64,000 nt of DNA from Ignavibacteria bacterium (GTDB lineage Bacteria; Bacteroidota; Ignavibacteria; Ignavibacteriales; Ignavibacteriaceae), in contig JAFLBV010000001.1 in the NCBI GenBank assembly GCA_017302895.1, forward strand, positions 372,001 through 436,000, read 5' to 3'. Within the stretch, counting starts at the first letter, position 1; each line of letters starts with the position of its first letter. Below, one piece after another: positions 26,958 to 35,569 of the stretch. A program made the position numbers and the translations under genes. A model generated the notes under the pieces. The model ran no database searches and was not told the origin of the DNA. It was given only the letters and a program-made list of their open reading frames with translations.

Positions 26958-28130
26958 CTAAAGCTTCTCTCTTGTTGAAAGTGAATGGTTTGACCGGGAT
27001 TGTGAAAAAGATTTCGATTTGTCAGTAAAGTAAATTTTTGAAGAAGTTTGGCCTCCGTTATTGCCAGCCTTCACCTCCTCGATTGACATTTCAAGGAGCG
27101 ACATACCCACTTGGGCTATGGATTTCGCGGATGTACCCTTGTTTTGGAGCGGCATCATCTTTTTGAGGTCTTCTATGTTGAAGTATGAGTGAACTTCCTT
27201 GCCTAGTGCCAATCCCACATACGAACATGAGGAGTACTTCGTGATGAGAACATCTGCATTGGCTATCATCTCGTTGATGTTACCGGTCGGATATACCATT
27301 GCATCGGGGGCGAGAGCCTTAATTTCGGCTGTTGCCCTTTCTACTTTTTCATTTGGATGGAGTTTAAATATCAATTGTTTGCCGTTGGCAATCTTAATGG
27401 CTTCTCTTATAAACTTTTTACGATTCTCAAATTTGAGAGTTTCTCTGGCATCGGAAGTAGCCACGAGTACAAAATGTTTGTGAGGGAAATCGTTTTCCAG
27501 GAACTGTTCACAATTATCAAAATTCGGGATGCCGGTAACTACCAGTTTTTCTTCCTTTATTCCTTTTTTGATAAAGTGATCCTTGTAGCCTTGTGATGCA
27601 ACACAAAAGCGGTCGTACAAATCAGAGAGGCCTGTGGTTGATGTGCTGGCCGCGTAGCGGGGGAATCCAAGATGTTTGACCAGGTAGTACATTAAGTTCT
27701 CAGGGTCCGTCATTCCTTCCTGGACAAGTATAACTCTTGTATCTTTAATATTTTTTGGAAAGATAAGATCGGAGCAGGTAAAAACAAGGTCGTATTTTCT
27801 TTGCAACCCTCTATAGTCGATTTTCAGATTATTTTCTTTCAGGTACTTCATTGTAGTATCGAAGAATTTACCTCCAAGAATGGAGAAATCGAGAATTCCT
27901 GCCCGTCTCAATAAATGAATATAACCGTCACCATAATAGGGTGTAAAATACAAGTTGTCTTTTTCAAAGTGCTTGGAAATTTCATGCATCATTGTGGTCT
28001 GATTAAGAGAGCCACCGATGAACAGAATATTATGATTTTTTGTTTCAGTTTTATTTTGTAGCAATATATAAATCGTATTAAATTGTAAATTTGCACTTTC
28101 AAAATTAGTGATAAATGAATTGTAAATCAA
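26958..28130 (-). CDS. GT-B glycosyltransferase of the CDP-glycerol/SpsB-like type
   Basis: A predicted transferase of up to 390 residues with a two-Rossmann-domain (GT-B) layout. A central segment reads GIPNFDN, the C-terminal half has FKLHPNEK followed by DVLITKYSSCSYVGLALGKEV, the nucleotide-binding pattern seen in CDP-glycerol glycerophosphotransferases and related polymerases. It is the first gene of the nonulosonate-like operon, so it may transfer the activated sugar. The N-terminus is uncertain: the TTG at 28130 has no clear ribosome-binding site, and another TTG at 28064 would remove 22 residues. The last 30 residues are Ser/Lys-rich and probably disordered. Confidence 0.75.
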   Translation of the reverse strand: MIYNSFITNFESANLQFNTIYILLQNKTETKNHNILFIGGSLNQTTMMHEISKHFEKDNLYFTPYYGDGYIHLLRRAGILDFSILGGKFFDTTMKYLKENNLKIDYRGLQRKYDLVFTCSDLIFPKNIKDTRVILVQEGMTDPENLMYYLVKHLGFPRYAASTSTTGLSDLYDRFCVASQGYKDHFIKKGIKEEKLVVTGIPNFDNCEQFLENDFPHKHFVLVATSDARETLKFENRKKFIREAIKIANGKQLIFKLHPNEKVERATAEIKALAPDAMVYPTGNINEMIANADVLITKYSSCSYVGLALGKEVHSYFNIEDLKKMMPLQNKGTSAKSIAQVGMSLLEMSIEEVKAGNNGGQTSSKIYFTDKSKSFSQSRSNHSLSTREKL

Positions 28131-28156
28131 TTAGCACTTTCAAACATAACGATAAA
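28081..28156. repeat. Pair of imperfect 35-38 bp direct repeats in a divergent promoter region
   Basis: AATTGTAAAT, a short spacer, GCACTTTCAAA, a 6-bp spacer and GATAAA occur at 28081-28115 and again at 28119-28156. The copies differ by a 4-bp spacer change. They sit between the GT-B gene and the LD-carboxypeptidase gene. They may be regulator sites, and they also overlap the doubtful first codons of the GT-B gene. Confidence 0.6.
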
Positions 28157-28179
28157 ATAACACATCGAGAAAACAGAAA

Positions 28180-29103
28180 ATGAAACCTTCCAGACTGCAA
28201 GAAAATGACCTGATTGCTTTAATCACTCCCGCATCCTCACCCTCAAAAATTAGCCGGGTGGAAGAAGGGATTAAATTTCTCAACGAGAGGGGATACAGAA
28301 CGGTCATGTTACCCAACTGTATGAAGCAAAAAGGATATCTTGCAGGTAGTGATCAGGAGAGAATTGATGACATCCACAGTGCATTTTCGAATGAGGAAGT
28401 AAAAGCCATAATTTCTTTGAGAGGCGGGTACGGTGCCGGCAGGTTACTGCAAGGAATTGATTATTCGATTATCCGGTCAAACCCGAAAATATTTTGCGGA
28501 TACAGCGATTTGACAACACTTCAAATGGCGTTTCTTGTAAAGACAGGCCTTGTTTCATTCGCTGCACCCATGGCTGCAGTGGATTTTGCGGGTGAACTGA
28601 GCGAATATACTTTGAAAAGTTTTTTTGACATTGTTGAATCAGGGAAAAGCGGGGAAGTAATCGCTCCAAAAGGAATTTCGATGTCAGGAAACCGGAAGGG
28701 CATGGCATCCGGAAAGATTTATGGCGGAAATCTCGCTGTTTATTGTTCCATGCTGGGGAGTGAATATCTGCCTGATCCGTCAGGAAAGATTTTCTTTTTT
28801 GAGGATGTTTCCGAACCTCCTTACAGGATTGACCGTTTTCTGAATCAACTCTTTCTTAACGGATATTTCGAAAAAGCGGCAGGATTTATTTTTGGTCAGT
28901 TTACCGAAGGTGATCCCGGGGATGGACCAACACTCTCCCAAGCCGAGGTATTTGAACACTACATTTCAAAAATCAACAAGCCGGTGATAACCAATTTCCC
29001 GTTTGGTCATGTAAAAGACCTTTACACGATACCATTCGGCATCGAAGTGGAGATAGACTCAGATTCAGGTATCGTCGTTTATAAGGAGAGTGCCGTAATC
29101 TAA
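28180..29103 (+). CDS. LD-carboxypeptidase (peptidase family S66)
   Basis: A 307-residue serine peptidase that trims the terminal D-Ala from tetrapeptide stems during peptidoglycan recycling. The nucleophile is S109 in FCGYSDLT, the Glu lies in [12 protein letters not shown], and the His in NFPFGHV, completing the S66 triad. No signal peptide is visible, as expected for the cytoplasmic LdcA type. It is transcribed divergently from the nonulosonate-like operon and its stop overlaps the purE stop by 4 bp with no terminator between them. Confidence 0.93.
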   Translation: MKPSRLQENDLIALITPASSPSKISRVEEGIKFLNERGYRTVMLPNCMKQKGYLAGSDQERIDDIHSAFSNEEVKAIISLRGGYGAGRLLQGIDYSIIRSNPKIFCGYSDLTTLQMAFLVKTGLVSFAAPMAAVDFAGELSEYTLKSFFDIVESGKSGEVIAPKGISMSGNRKGMASGKIYGGNLAVYCSMLGSEYLPDPSGKIFFFEDVSEPPYRIDRFLNQLFLNGYFEKAAGFIFGQFTEGDPGDGPTLSQAEVFEHYISKINKPVITNFPFGHVKDLYTIPFGIEVEIDSDSGIVVYKESAVI

Positions 29104-29597
29104 GTTGAAAGGTTTTGGTTTTTCGCGAGCACCATTTCGCGAAGGGAGTTTTTGTATTCGATAATTTTTTGTAACAGAGAACTGTCAGAGGTTGCTAGTA
29201 TCTGAGCTGCAAGAATTCCTGCATTTTTTGCCTGATCTATCGCAACTGTCGCCACAGGCACTCCTCCCGGCATTTGGACTATTGACATTAACGAATCGAG
29301 TCCATCGAGCGACTTTAATTTTACCGGTACACCAATAACAGGAAGCGGGGAATAAGCCGCCGTCATTCCCGGAAGATGTGCAGCACCACCAGCCCCTGCA
29401 ATAATCACCTTGATACCCCTCAAATGGGCATTTGATGCATACTCTGCCATCAATTCGGGAGTTCTGTGCGCAGAAACGATATTGAGCTCATATTCTATCC
29501 CAAAATTTTCGAGAACGACGGCAGCTTCTTTCATGACCGTAAGGTCTGAATCGCTGCCCATGATAATTCCTACGAGAGGTGATGCTGCTTTTGTCAT
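29100..29597 (-). CDS. purE: N5-carboxyaminoimidazole ribonucleotide mutase PurE
   Basis: A 165-residue class I PurE that converts N5-CAIR to CAIR in de novo purine synthesis. GSDSDL, SAHRTP (catalytic His) and [11 protein letters not shown] are all present. The ATG follows the purK stop with no gap, so purK and purE are coupled. Class I PurE requires PurK, which is the upstream gene here. Confidence 0.96.
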   Translation of the reverse strand: MTKAASPLVGIIMGSDSDLTVMKEAAVVLENFGIEYELNIVSAHRTPELMAEYASNAHLRGIKVIIAGAGGAAHLPGMTAAYSPLPVIGVPVKLKSLDGLDSLMSIVQMPGGVPVATVAIDQAKNAGILAAQILATSDSSLLQKIIEYKNSLREMVLAKNQNLST

Positions 29598-30740
29598 TTA
29601 TGGCTTTCCAATTTTTATTATAGTTTCAAGTTTTTCGAGTTCAAGTCTTAAAGTGTTAATATTCTCTCCTGTTTTGGTAAGATGCCCCATTTTCCGTCCT
29701 TTTCTTGATTCCGACTTACCATAAAAATGGAGATGAACCGCTGAATCGAATAAAATTTCATCGTAGTTAAATATTTTTCCTTCACCATCCGACTTTCCGA
29801 GAGTATTCACCATAACGGCACAATTCTTCAGCAGGGAAGTGTTGCCCAGAGGGAGCTCAAGAACGGCTCTGATGTGATTTTCAAATTGTGATGTTACACA
29901 TCCTTCGATCGAATAATGCCCTGAATTATGGGGTCTGGGAGCTATTTCATTTATATATATTTCGTTGTCAGCAGTAAGGAAAAGTTCAACGCCGAATATA
30001 CCTTTCCCGTGAACACTTCTTACGGCATTGACTGCTGTATCCAAAACCCGTTTTTCTGTGGCTTTGCTTATTTCAGCGGGAGCGAGCACGAATTTACAAA
30101 TGTGATTTTCCTGCACTGTTTCGACTACGGGATAGACGGCAACTTCATGAGTATTTATGGCAACCATTACCGCGAGCTCTTTGGTGAATTGTATAACCTC
30201 TTCTGCCATCACTGTCGAGTGTCTTGAAGAAAGTTTTTTCATGCCTTCAAGAAAATCCTTTTCAGTTCTGACAAAGTGGTTGCCGTAACCGTCATATCCC
30301 ATTTTTCTTGATTTCAGTATGAATTCAGAACCCAGGACAGATTTCAGATCTTCATAATTATCTGAATCTGAAACAGAGTGAAAACGGGGGACAGGAAGAC
30401 CGGCCTCCTGAAAAGTTCTTTTTTGAGTAAGTTTATCCTGAATGAGTCCGATGGTCTCAGGAGTCGGATACACTTTTTTTCCAAGAGATTCCAGAAACCG
30501 TAATCTGTCGGGGTTTATAAACTCATTCTCCAAAGTAATGATATCACAAACATCAGCGAATTTGCTTAGAGTCGCATCATCATCAATCGATCCCGCAAAG
30601 TCCAGTTTTGTCATCATACCAGCGGGTGAATCAAGTTTCGATTCATACACAGCAACCCTAAAACCGAGTCTGTAAGCTGCCATAGCAGACATTCTTGCGA
30701 GTTGACCACCACCCAGAAAACCTATTGTGTACACTACCAA
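29598..30740 (-). CDS. purK: N5-carboxyaminoimidazole ribonucleotide synthase PurK
   Basis: A 380-residue ATP-grasp enzyme that carboxylates AIR with bicarbonate and ATP. The N-terminal GFLGGGQLARM, the central SRKMGYDGYGN and the metal-binding INEIAPRPHNSGH are characteristic. The start is TTG at 30740 or GTG at 30734; a GGAG at 30745-30748 serves either. The gene begins one base after the comEC stop, so purine genes are read from the same transcript as comEC. Confidence 0.95.
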   Translation of the reverse strand: MVVYTIGFLGGGQLARMSAMAAYRLGFRVAVYESKLDSPAGMMTKLDFAGSIDDDATLSKFADVCDIITLENEFINPDRLRFLESLGKKVYPTPETIGLIQDKLTQKRTFQEAGLPVPRFHSVSDSDNYEDLKSVLGSEFILKSRKMGYDGYGNHFVRTEKDFLEGMKKLSSRHSTVMAEEVIQFTKELAVMVAINTHEVAVYPVVETVQENHICKFVLAPAEISKATEKRVLDTAVNAVRSVHGKGIFGVELFLTADNEIYINEIAPRPHNSGHYSIEGCVTSQFENHIRAVLELPLGNTSLLKNCAVMVNTLGKSDGEGKIFNYDEILFDSAVHLHFYGKSESRKGRKMGHLTKTGENINTLRLELEKLETIIKIGKP

Positions 30741-33248
30741 CTATCTCCAGTCAATTTTTTGTAAATGTTTATCATCATCAATTTCAAGAATGATACATCC
30801 CTCAATATCGGTTCGTAAAATCGAACATCCAAAACCCTCAAGCCTCTCAATCACCGGGGGGTGCGGAAGATTGTACCTGTTTGCCACACCGGCACTGATT
30901 ATTGCCACCTTTGGTTTTACCGCATTCAGGAAGAGGTTTGTCGTGGCTGAATTACTGCCGTGGTGACTAACTTTTAACAAATCAGATTCCAAATTTATAT
31001 TATTTCTGATTAACTTCCTTTCCCCAACTCTGTCAAGATCACCGGTAAACAACATTTTGAAGTTATTCACAGAAATACTTAAAACCATGCTTCTACGGTT
31101 GCTTTCTGTGTTTACATCCAATGAATCTGTGTGGATTAGTGATTTTATTGCAAACTCTCCCGTTTTTAGAGTTTCCCCCTCCTTGAAAACGGTTGGAGTT
31201 ATGAATGTGGAAAAGAGTGCAAAGAGCGACAGATCAGAAATATCAGATGAGTCAGGTGGGGGTACAAACAGTCTTTTTATCACACCCTGCCTTGAAAGAG
31301 TAACCATTCCTCCGGCGTGATCGATATCGTAGTGGGAGATAAAGGCAATATCGATTGAGTCGACTCCCAGTCGTTTAAGGGTGGGGAGAACGGTTGATTT
31401 TCCTGCGTCATACCGTTCACTGAGAACACCTGCGTCTATGAGAACCGTTCTTCCGGATTTATCTTTTAGGAGATAGCAATCACCCTGACCGGTGTCTATT
31501 GCAACAATGTATGACGCGTTTTTGCTCAACTCTGTTGCTTTAAATGCAGAGTGGGTAATAACCATGATGAGTAAAGCAAATACAGCGGATGACAACCTCC
31601 ATTTCAGATCCCTTTTTCTTGAATAGATCATAATTAAGGAGAAAATCAGGAGATAAAAGACGATACCGTCGGCTAAAGAGAAATTTTGCAATTCAATTTT
31701 GCCCCAATTTGTATCTTTTAGTGCGACGATGGTAATATTCAGTATCTTATTTAGCAGCCCGGAAGCAGAGGCTAATAATGCCGCAGCCGAAGTGGAGAAG
31801 ACCGAAACAAACAGTGTCAAAAGACCATTGAGTAGCATAAGTGAGGAGACCGGAACAGCAACTATATTCGCAGGTAACGAGAGGAGGGTAATTTTTCCGA
31901 AGTAAATGAGTAAAAACGGCAACATCCCCAATTGCACGAAAAAAGTCACAACGATGAGTTCTGACAAATTTCTGAATACAAAAGAATCGAAAAACGAAGA
32001 TGCTTTTCTTTTGATTTCTGCCTTTTTTGAGTTAAAAAATGAGGTGATGGTAAATCTGAAAGATGAGTAAATTGATTCTGCAATAAAAAGGCTTGCCACG
32101 GCGGCAGCCGAAAGTTGAAAACTGGTGCTAAAAAGATCCTGAGGATTGAACAGCAGAATAATAAAAACGGCGATCGCTAATGTATTCCACCTGTTGGTCA
32201 ACCTGCCGGAAAATTTCAATAAAGAATGCACTGAGAACATTATCACCGCCCTCAAAACAGTTACCTGAAATTGAGTCAGCATAAGGAAAAGGAACAAAAT
32301 AGTTAAACGGGCAATTATATCGAACCACCTGCTGTGTGGTTTTATTTTTTGAAAGAGGAGGAGGGTCAGAAGATAGATGATACCGACATTGAAACCCGAA
32401 ACCGCCAGAATATGAGCAATTCCGGTATCTATGTAAGAATTAACAGTTTCCTCATCGATTTCGCTCCTGTCAGCTATAATCAGTCCTTTTAGAATGGCAG
32501 CGGTCTCCGGATCGTGCAGTGAATCGAGCATTTCGGCAATATTTTTTCTTAGATCGAAGATGTTTCCTGAAATAAAATCCTTTTCTCCTGAAATTTCGAG
32601 TACTGAATCCGAATAGACTGAAAAAGTACCGGAAATCATTTCGTGCTTTAGATATGCAGCATAATCGAATCCACTGGGGTTTCGTTTGCCCTGTGGAAGA
32701 TTAAAAGTGCCAAACAACCTGATACTTCTACCGGGTTTGATATTCTGCTTCACATAACTGAAGACAGCCGGTTCAGCATCTCTAATTTTAAATATAAGTT
32801 CGGGAGCAGGGTTGTAAGCATGAGAAACTCTTTTCCTGTTTTTCTTTCCCTTCTCATTAACGAATGAAGAATCGAAGCTAGCTGTAGTTACCTCACCGGT
32901 GAAGATGAAGTTATCCCTGCTCATCTCTCTTACCTCAATAATTCTTGCAGTTACCTCCATACCCGATTTTCTTGGTGTGTTAAACGGGTTCAACATAAGC
33001 GAATCATTCGAAATCTTGATTGCTGCGATGCCAAATCCGAACCCGGACAGTAATGCAAACATCAGGACGAATTTTTCAAGATTTCTGAATTTTAGCAGAA
33101 AAAAAAGTGTAGTGGAGATGACAAAAAGAGGAATTGAGAACCAGATTGGGAAGGGTGAAACATTCGAGATTATTATCCCAAAACAAAGTGCTATTGTGAA
33201 AGGGATAGCCGGAAAATATTTTATATCATCAAGACTCAGTTTTTTCAT
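30741..33248 (-). CDS. comEC: ComEC/Rec2 DNA-uptake channel
   Basis: An 835-residue polytopic membrane protein that carries single-stranded DNA across the inner membrane in natural transformation. Two N-terminal hydrophobic helices and an OB-like DUF4131 region precede the Competence domain (about 220-500, many transmembrane segments). The C-terminal metallo-beta-lactamase-like domain has the HxDxDH metal motif in SHYDIDHAGG. This three-part layout is full-length ComEC. It overlaps the upstream metalloenzyme gene by 20 bp. Other competence genes are not in the window, so competence is not proven. Confidence 0.93.
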   Translation of the reverse strand: MKKLSLDDIKYFPAIPFTIALCFGIIISNVSPFPIWFSIPLFVISTTLFFLLKFRNLEKFVLMFALLSGFGFGIAAIKISNDSLMLNPFNTPRKSGMEVTARIIEVREMSRDNFIFTGEVTTASFDSSFVNEKGKKNRKRVSHAYNPAPELIFKIRDAEPAVFSYVKQNIKPGRSIRLFGTFNLPQGKRNPSGFDYAAYLKHEMISGTFSVYSDSVLEISGEKDFISGNIFDLRKNIAEMLDSLHDPETAAILKGLIIADRSEIDEETVNSYIDTGIAHILAVSGFNVGIIYLLTLLLFQKIKPHSRWFDIIARLTILFLFLMLTQFQVTVLRAVIMFSVHSLLKFSGRLTNRWNTLAIAVFIILLFNPQDLFSTSFQLSAAAVASLFIAESIYSSFRFTITSFFNSKKAEIKRKASSFFDSFVFRNLSELIVVTFFVQLGMLPFLLIYFGKITLLSLPANIVAVPVSSLMLLNGLLTLFVSVFSTSAAALLASASGLLNKILNITIVALKDTNWGKIELQNFSLADGIVFYLLIFSLIMIYSRKRDLKWRLSSAVFALLIMVITHSAFKATELSKNASYIVAIDTGQGDCYLLKDKSGRTVLIDAGVLSERYDAGKSTVLPTLKRLGVDSIDIAFISHYDIDHAGGMVTLSRQGVIKRLFVPPPDSSDISDLSLFALFSTFITPTVFKEGETLKTGEFAIKSLIHTDSLDVNTESNRRSMVLSISVNNFKMLFTGDLDRVGERKLIRNNINLESDLLKVSHHGSNSATTNLFLNAVKPKVAIISAGVANRYNLPHPPVIERLEGFGCSILRTDIEGCIILEIDDDKHLQKIDWR

Positions 33249-34173
33249 TTTCTTTCAATTTTCGAAAGATGAAAGGGGTAATATCCGACAGGTTTTTGAT
33301 TTCGTTTTCTGCATCTGTTGCATATTTCCCACAAGCGATGAACATCGCCGGGTTTTTTGTATGTGTCTTTATTGAGATGTCTTCGAAATTTCCATGATCT
33401 GAGCAGACAAGGAGGGTATCGTTTTCATTATCAAGATTCGTGAACAAGTGCAGCAGAAACCTGTCGATAATTTCACATATTTCTTCGATCTTCCCATCAT
33501 ATCTCCGGTGACCGGCATAGTCGGTGAGATAGTATTCGAAAACAGAAATGTCCGCTTTTCGCGAATTTCTTAAAAATATCTTTCCTGCTTCTTCCGGAGA
33601 GATTTCAGGCAGTTTAGAACCAAGCTTTTGCCTCCAGCGATAGTTTGTTACTTCTGCGGTAAGTGCTTGTTTATCATATACTTGCCTTGAACTGTTAAAT
33701 CCTGTCCCTGAGGAGATCATACAGTGAGCAGTTACATTCAACCGTTTTGGCTTCTTACGCAAATAGTTAAAAAACGGACGGGGATAGGCGTTTAAAAATT
33801 TGAAATTATAGCTATTGGAGATGGCATTTTTGAACAGATTTGACTCATAAATTCTGTCGACTTGAGACAGGGGTGCATAAGGACCAAAGTGACCTCCAAA
33901 TGATTCTATGGCGTCATATCCACCAAAAATGGAAAGTTGTCCGGTTCCACTCTGAGGAAAACCGGGGTATCCATGAGAAGCATCCACGGGGAACAGTACC
34001 GCTCTACCTGCTGACAAAGGCACATTATCCAAATGTGGTATTTGTGTGAAAAACTCGGAAAATATTTTGAAAGGATAAGAGAAAAATGGATTTTTGGCGG
34101 GATCCGGTTCACCAATGCCCACACCATCAATGAAAAACAGTGAAATAGACCCGTTACATTTTTTTCCGTCCAT
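33229..34173 (-). CDS. Alkaline-phosphatase-superfamily metalloenzyme (iPGM/phosphopentomutase-like)
   Basis: A 314-residue protein with alkaline-phosphatase-superfamily metal motifs: an N-terminal FFIDGVGIGEPD Asp, a central TDYAGH, and LLVCSDHGNFED near the C-terminus. It is shorter than iPGM (about 510) and phosphopentomutase (about 390), and it matches neither fully; this metalloenzyme subgroup is uncharacterised as far as I know. The ATG at 34173 is preferred over the TTG at 34191 because it follows the dtd stop directly. It sits between dtd and comEC in a tight operon. Confidence 0.72.
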   Translation of the reverse strand: MDGKKCNGSISLFFIDGVGIGEPDPAKNPFFSYPFKIFSEFFTQIPHLDNVPLSAGRAVLFPVDASHGYPGFPQSGTGQLSIFGGYDAIESFGGHFGPYAPLSQVDRIYESNLFKNAISNSYNFKFLNAYPRPFFNYLRKKPKRLNVTAHCMISSGTGFNSSRQVYDKQALTAEVTNYRWRQKLGSKLPEISPEEAGKIFLRNSRKADISVFEYYLTDYAGHRRYDGKIEEICEIIDRFLLHLFTNLDNENDTLLVCSDHGNFEDISIKTHTKNPAMFIACGKYATDAENEIKNLSDITPFIFRKLKENEKTES

Positions 34174-34174
34174 T

Positions 34175-34624
34175 TTACTTCGATTCAACAATCAGGGTCA
34201 CGGGACCGTCGTTAATTATTTTTACCGACATCATGGCAGCGAACACACCAGTTTTTACTTTTTCACTTCCCAGGTTTTGTCTCATCTTTTCAACGAATGC
34301 TTCATAAAGAGTATTTGCGACATCAGGTTTTGCTGCTTTTGTGAAATTTGGACGGTTACCTTTTGCAGTCTCACCATACAGCGTAAATTGAGATATAATG
34401 AGCACCTCACCCTGTGTTTCTTTTATGGAGATGTTCATTTTACCCTCTGAATCCTCGAAAATCCGGAGGTTGGCGCATTTATCGGCGGTGAAGACAACAT
34501 CACTTGGCGTGTCTCCTTCCTTTACACCCAGCAGAATCACCATACCCGGTCCTGTTTCTGCTGAGTAAACAGGTTCTTCGATGTAAACTCCGGCTTCCGA
34601 GACTCTTTGTACAAGTGCTATCAT
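34175..34624 (-). CDS. dtd: D-aminoacyl-tRNA deacylase Dtd
   Basis: A 149-residue proofreading enzyme that hydrolyses D-aminoacyl-tRNAs. The family motifs SQFTLYG and, at the C-terminus, the NDGPVTL segment equivalent to the Gly-cisPro loop are present, as is the MIALVQRVSEA start. Its ATG overlaps the prmC stop in an ATGA arrangement. The length is standard. Confidence 0.95.
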   Translation of the reverse strand: MIALVQRVSEAGVYIEEPVYSAETGPGMVILLGVKEGDTPSDVVFTADKCANLRIFEDSEGKMNISIKETQGEVLIISQFTLYGETAKGNRPNFTKAAKPDVANTLYEAFVEKMRQNLGSEKVKTGVFAAMMSVKIINDGPVTLIVESK

Positions 34625-35484
34625 TTTGATTTTACCCCTCTGATAAACCGGCTGATGCGATTATAATCCTTGTAAATCTCGATAGCCGAGTAACCTTCGC
34701 TCTCCATCAATTCCTTTAGCAGAGTGTCCTGTCCAAGCGCCATCTCGAGATATACTTTCCCGTTACCGTTGAGAATCTCTCCGGCATTTTTAATAATTTC
34801 TGAGTGAAACTTGTAACCATCTGAAAAATCTGTAACAGCTATCGAGGGCTCGTATCGAAGCACTTCCTCCTGAACTGTTTTGTAATCAACTTCCGAGACA
34901 TATGGCGGGTTCGAGATAATTAGATCGAAAATGCGGTCTGGCTCTCCATTGTAGTGGAAAAAATCAAACATATCTGAATTGATGAAGGAGATGTTTTCAA
35001 TTCCGTTGTCAATAGCATTTTTTTTTGCAATCTCAATTGAATCTTTGCTGATCTCCAAAGCAGTAACTTCGGAACCGGGGAGTGACCTGGCAAGGGCAAT
35101 CGAAATGTTGCCGCTGCCGCAGCCCAGATCAAGTATTCTAAGATTTGGAATCTCTTTATTTTCATTTACAATGATGTCGACAAGGAGTTCAGTTTCCTGT
35201 CTGGGAATCAGAACTGCAGGAGTAACTGTAAGATTTAAACCGTAAAACTCAACATTTCCGACTATGTACTGAAGTGGTTCAAACTTGATTCGTCTCCTGA
35301 TAAATTCCCTGTACTTTTCCAGTTCATTCTCCTTAAGCGGACGGTCGAACATAAGATATAGATCGAGTCTTCTGCAGTTCAACACATTAGCCATGAGAAG
35401 ATCGGCATTCAGTCTGGGCGATTCGATACCTTTTTCATTTAAAAAAGTCGTGGATTTGTCTAAAATTTCCAGTACAGTGGGCAT
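34621..35484 (-). CDS. prmC: Release-factor glutamine methyltransferase PrmC
   Basis: A 287-residue SAM-dependent methyltransferase that modifies the GGQ Gln of peptide-chain release factors. It has the SAM motif LDLGCGSGNISIAL and the catalytic NPPYVS. The open frame extends 60 codons upstream of 35484, but the ATG at 35484 gives the family's normal length and has a GAAGAG just upstream; the extra residues would run into the promoter region of the divergent GT9 gene. It is the first gene of the operon that runs to purE. Confidence 0.94.
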   Translation of the reverse strand: MPTVLEILDKSTTFLNEKGIESPRLNADLLMANVLNCRRLDLYLMFDRPLKENELEKYREFIRRRIKFEPLQYIVGNVEFYGLNLTVTPAVLIPRQETELLVDIIVNENKEIPNLRILDLGCGSGNISIALARSLPGSEVTALEISKDSIEIAKKNAIDNGIENISFINSDMFDFFHYNGEPDRIFDLIISNPPYVSEVDYKTVQEEVLRYEPSIAVTDFSDGYKFHSEIIKNAGEILNGNGKVYLEMALGQDTLLKELMESEGYSAIEIYKDYNRISRFIRGVKSK

Positions 35485-35569
35485 TGGGCTCTTCAATAAT
35501 TGTATAACTAATTCAGAATTTATAGATTTGCAACGGTGAAATATATGAACAAGGTTAAGAAAATCAGCC

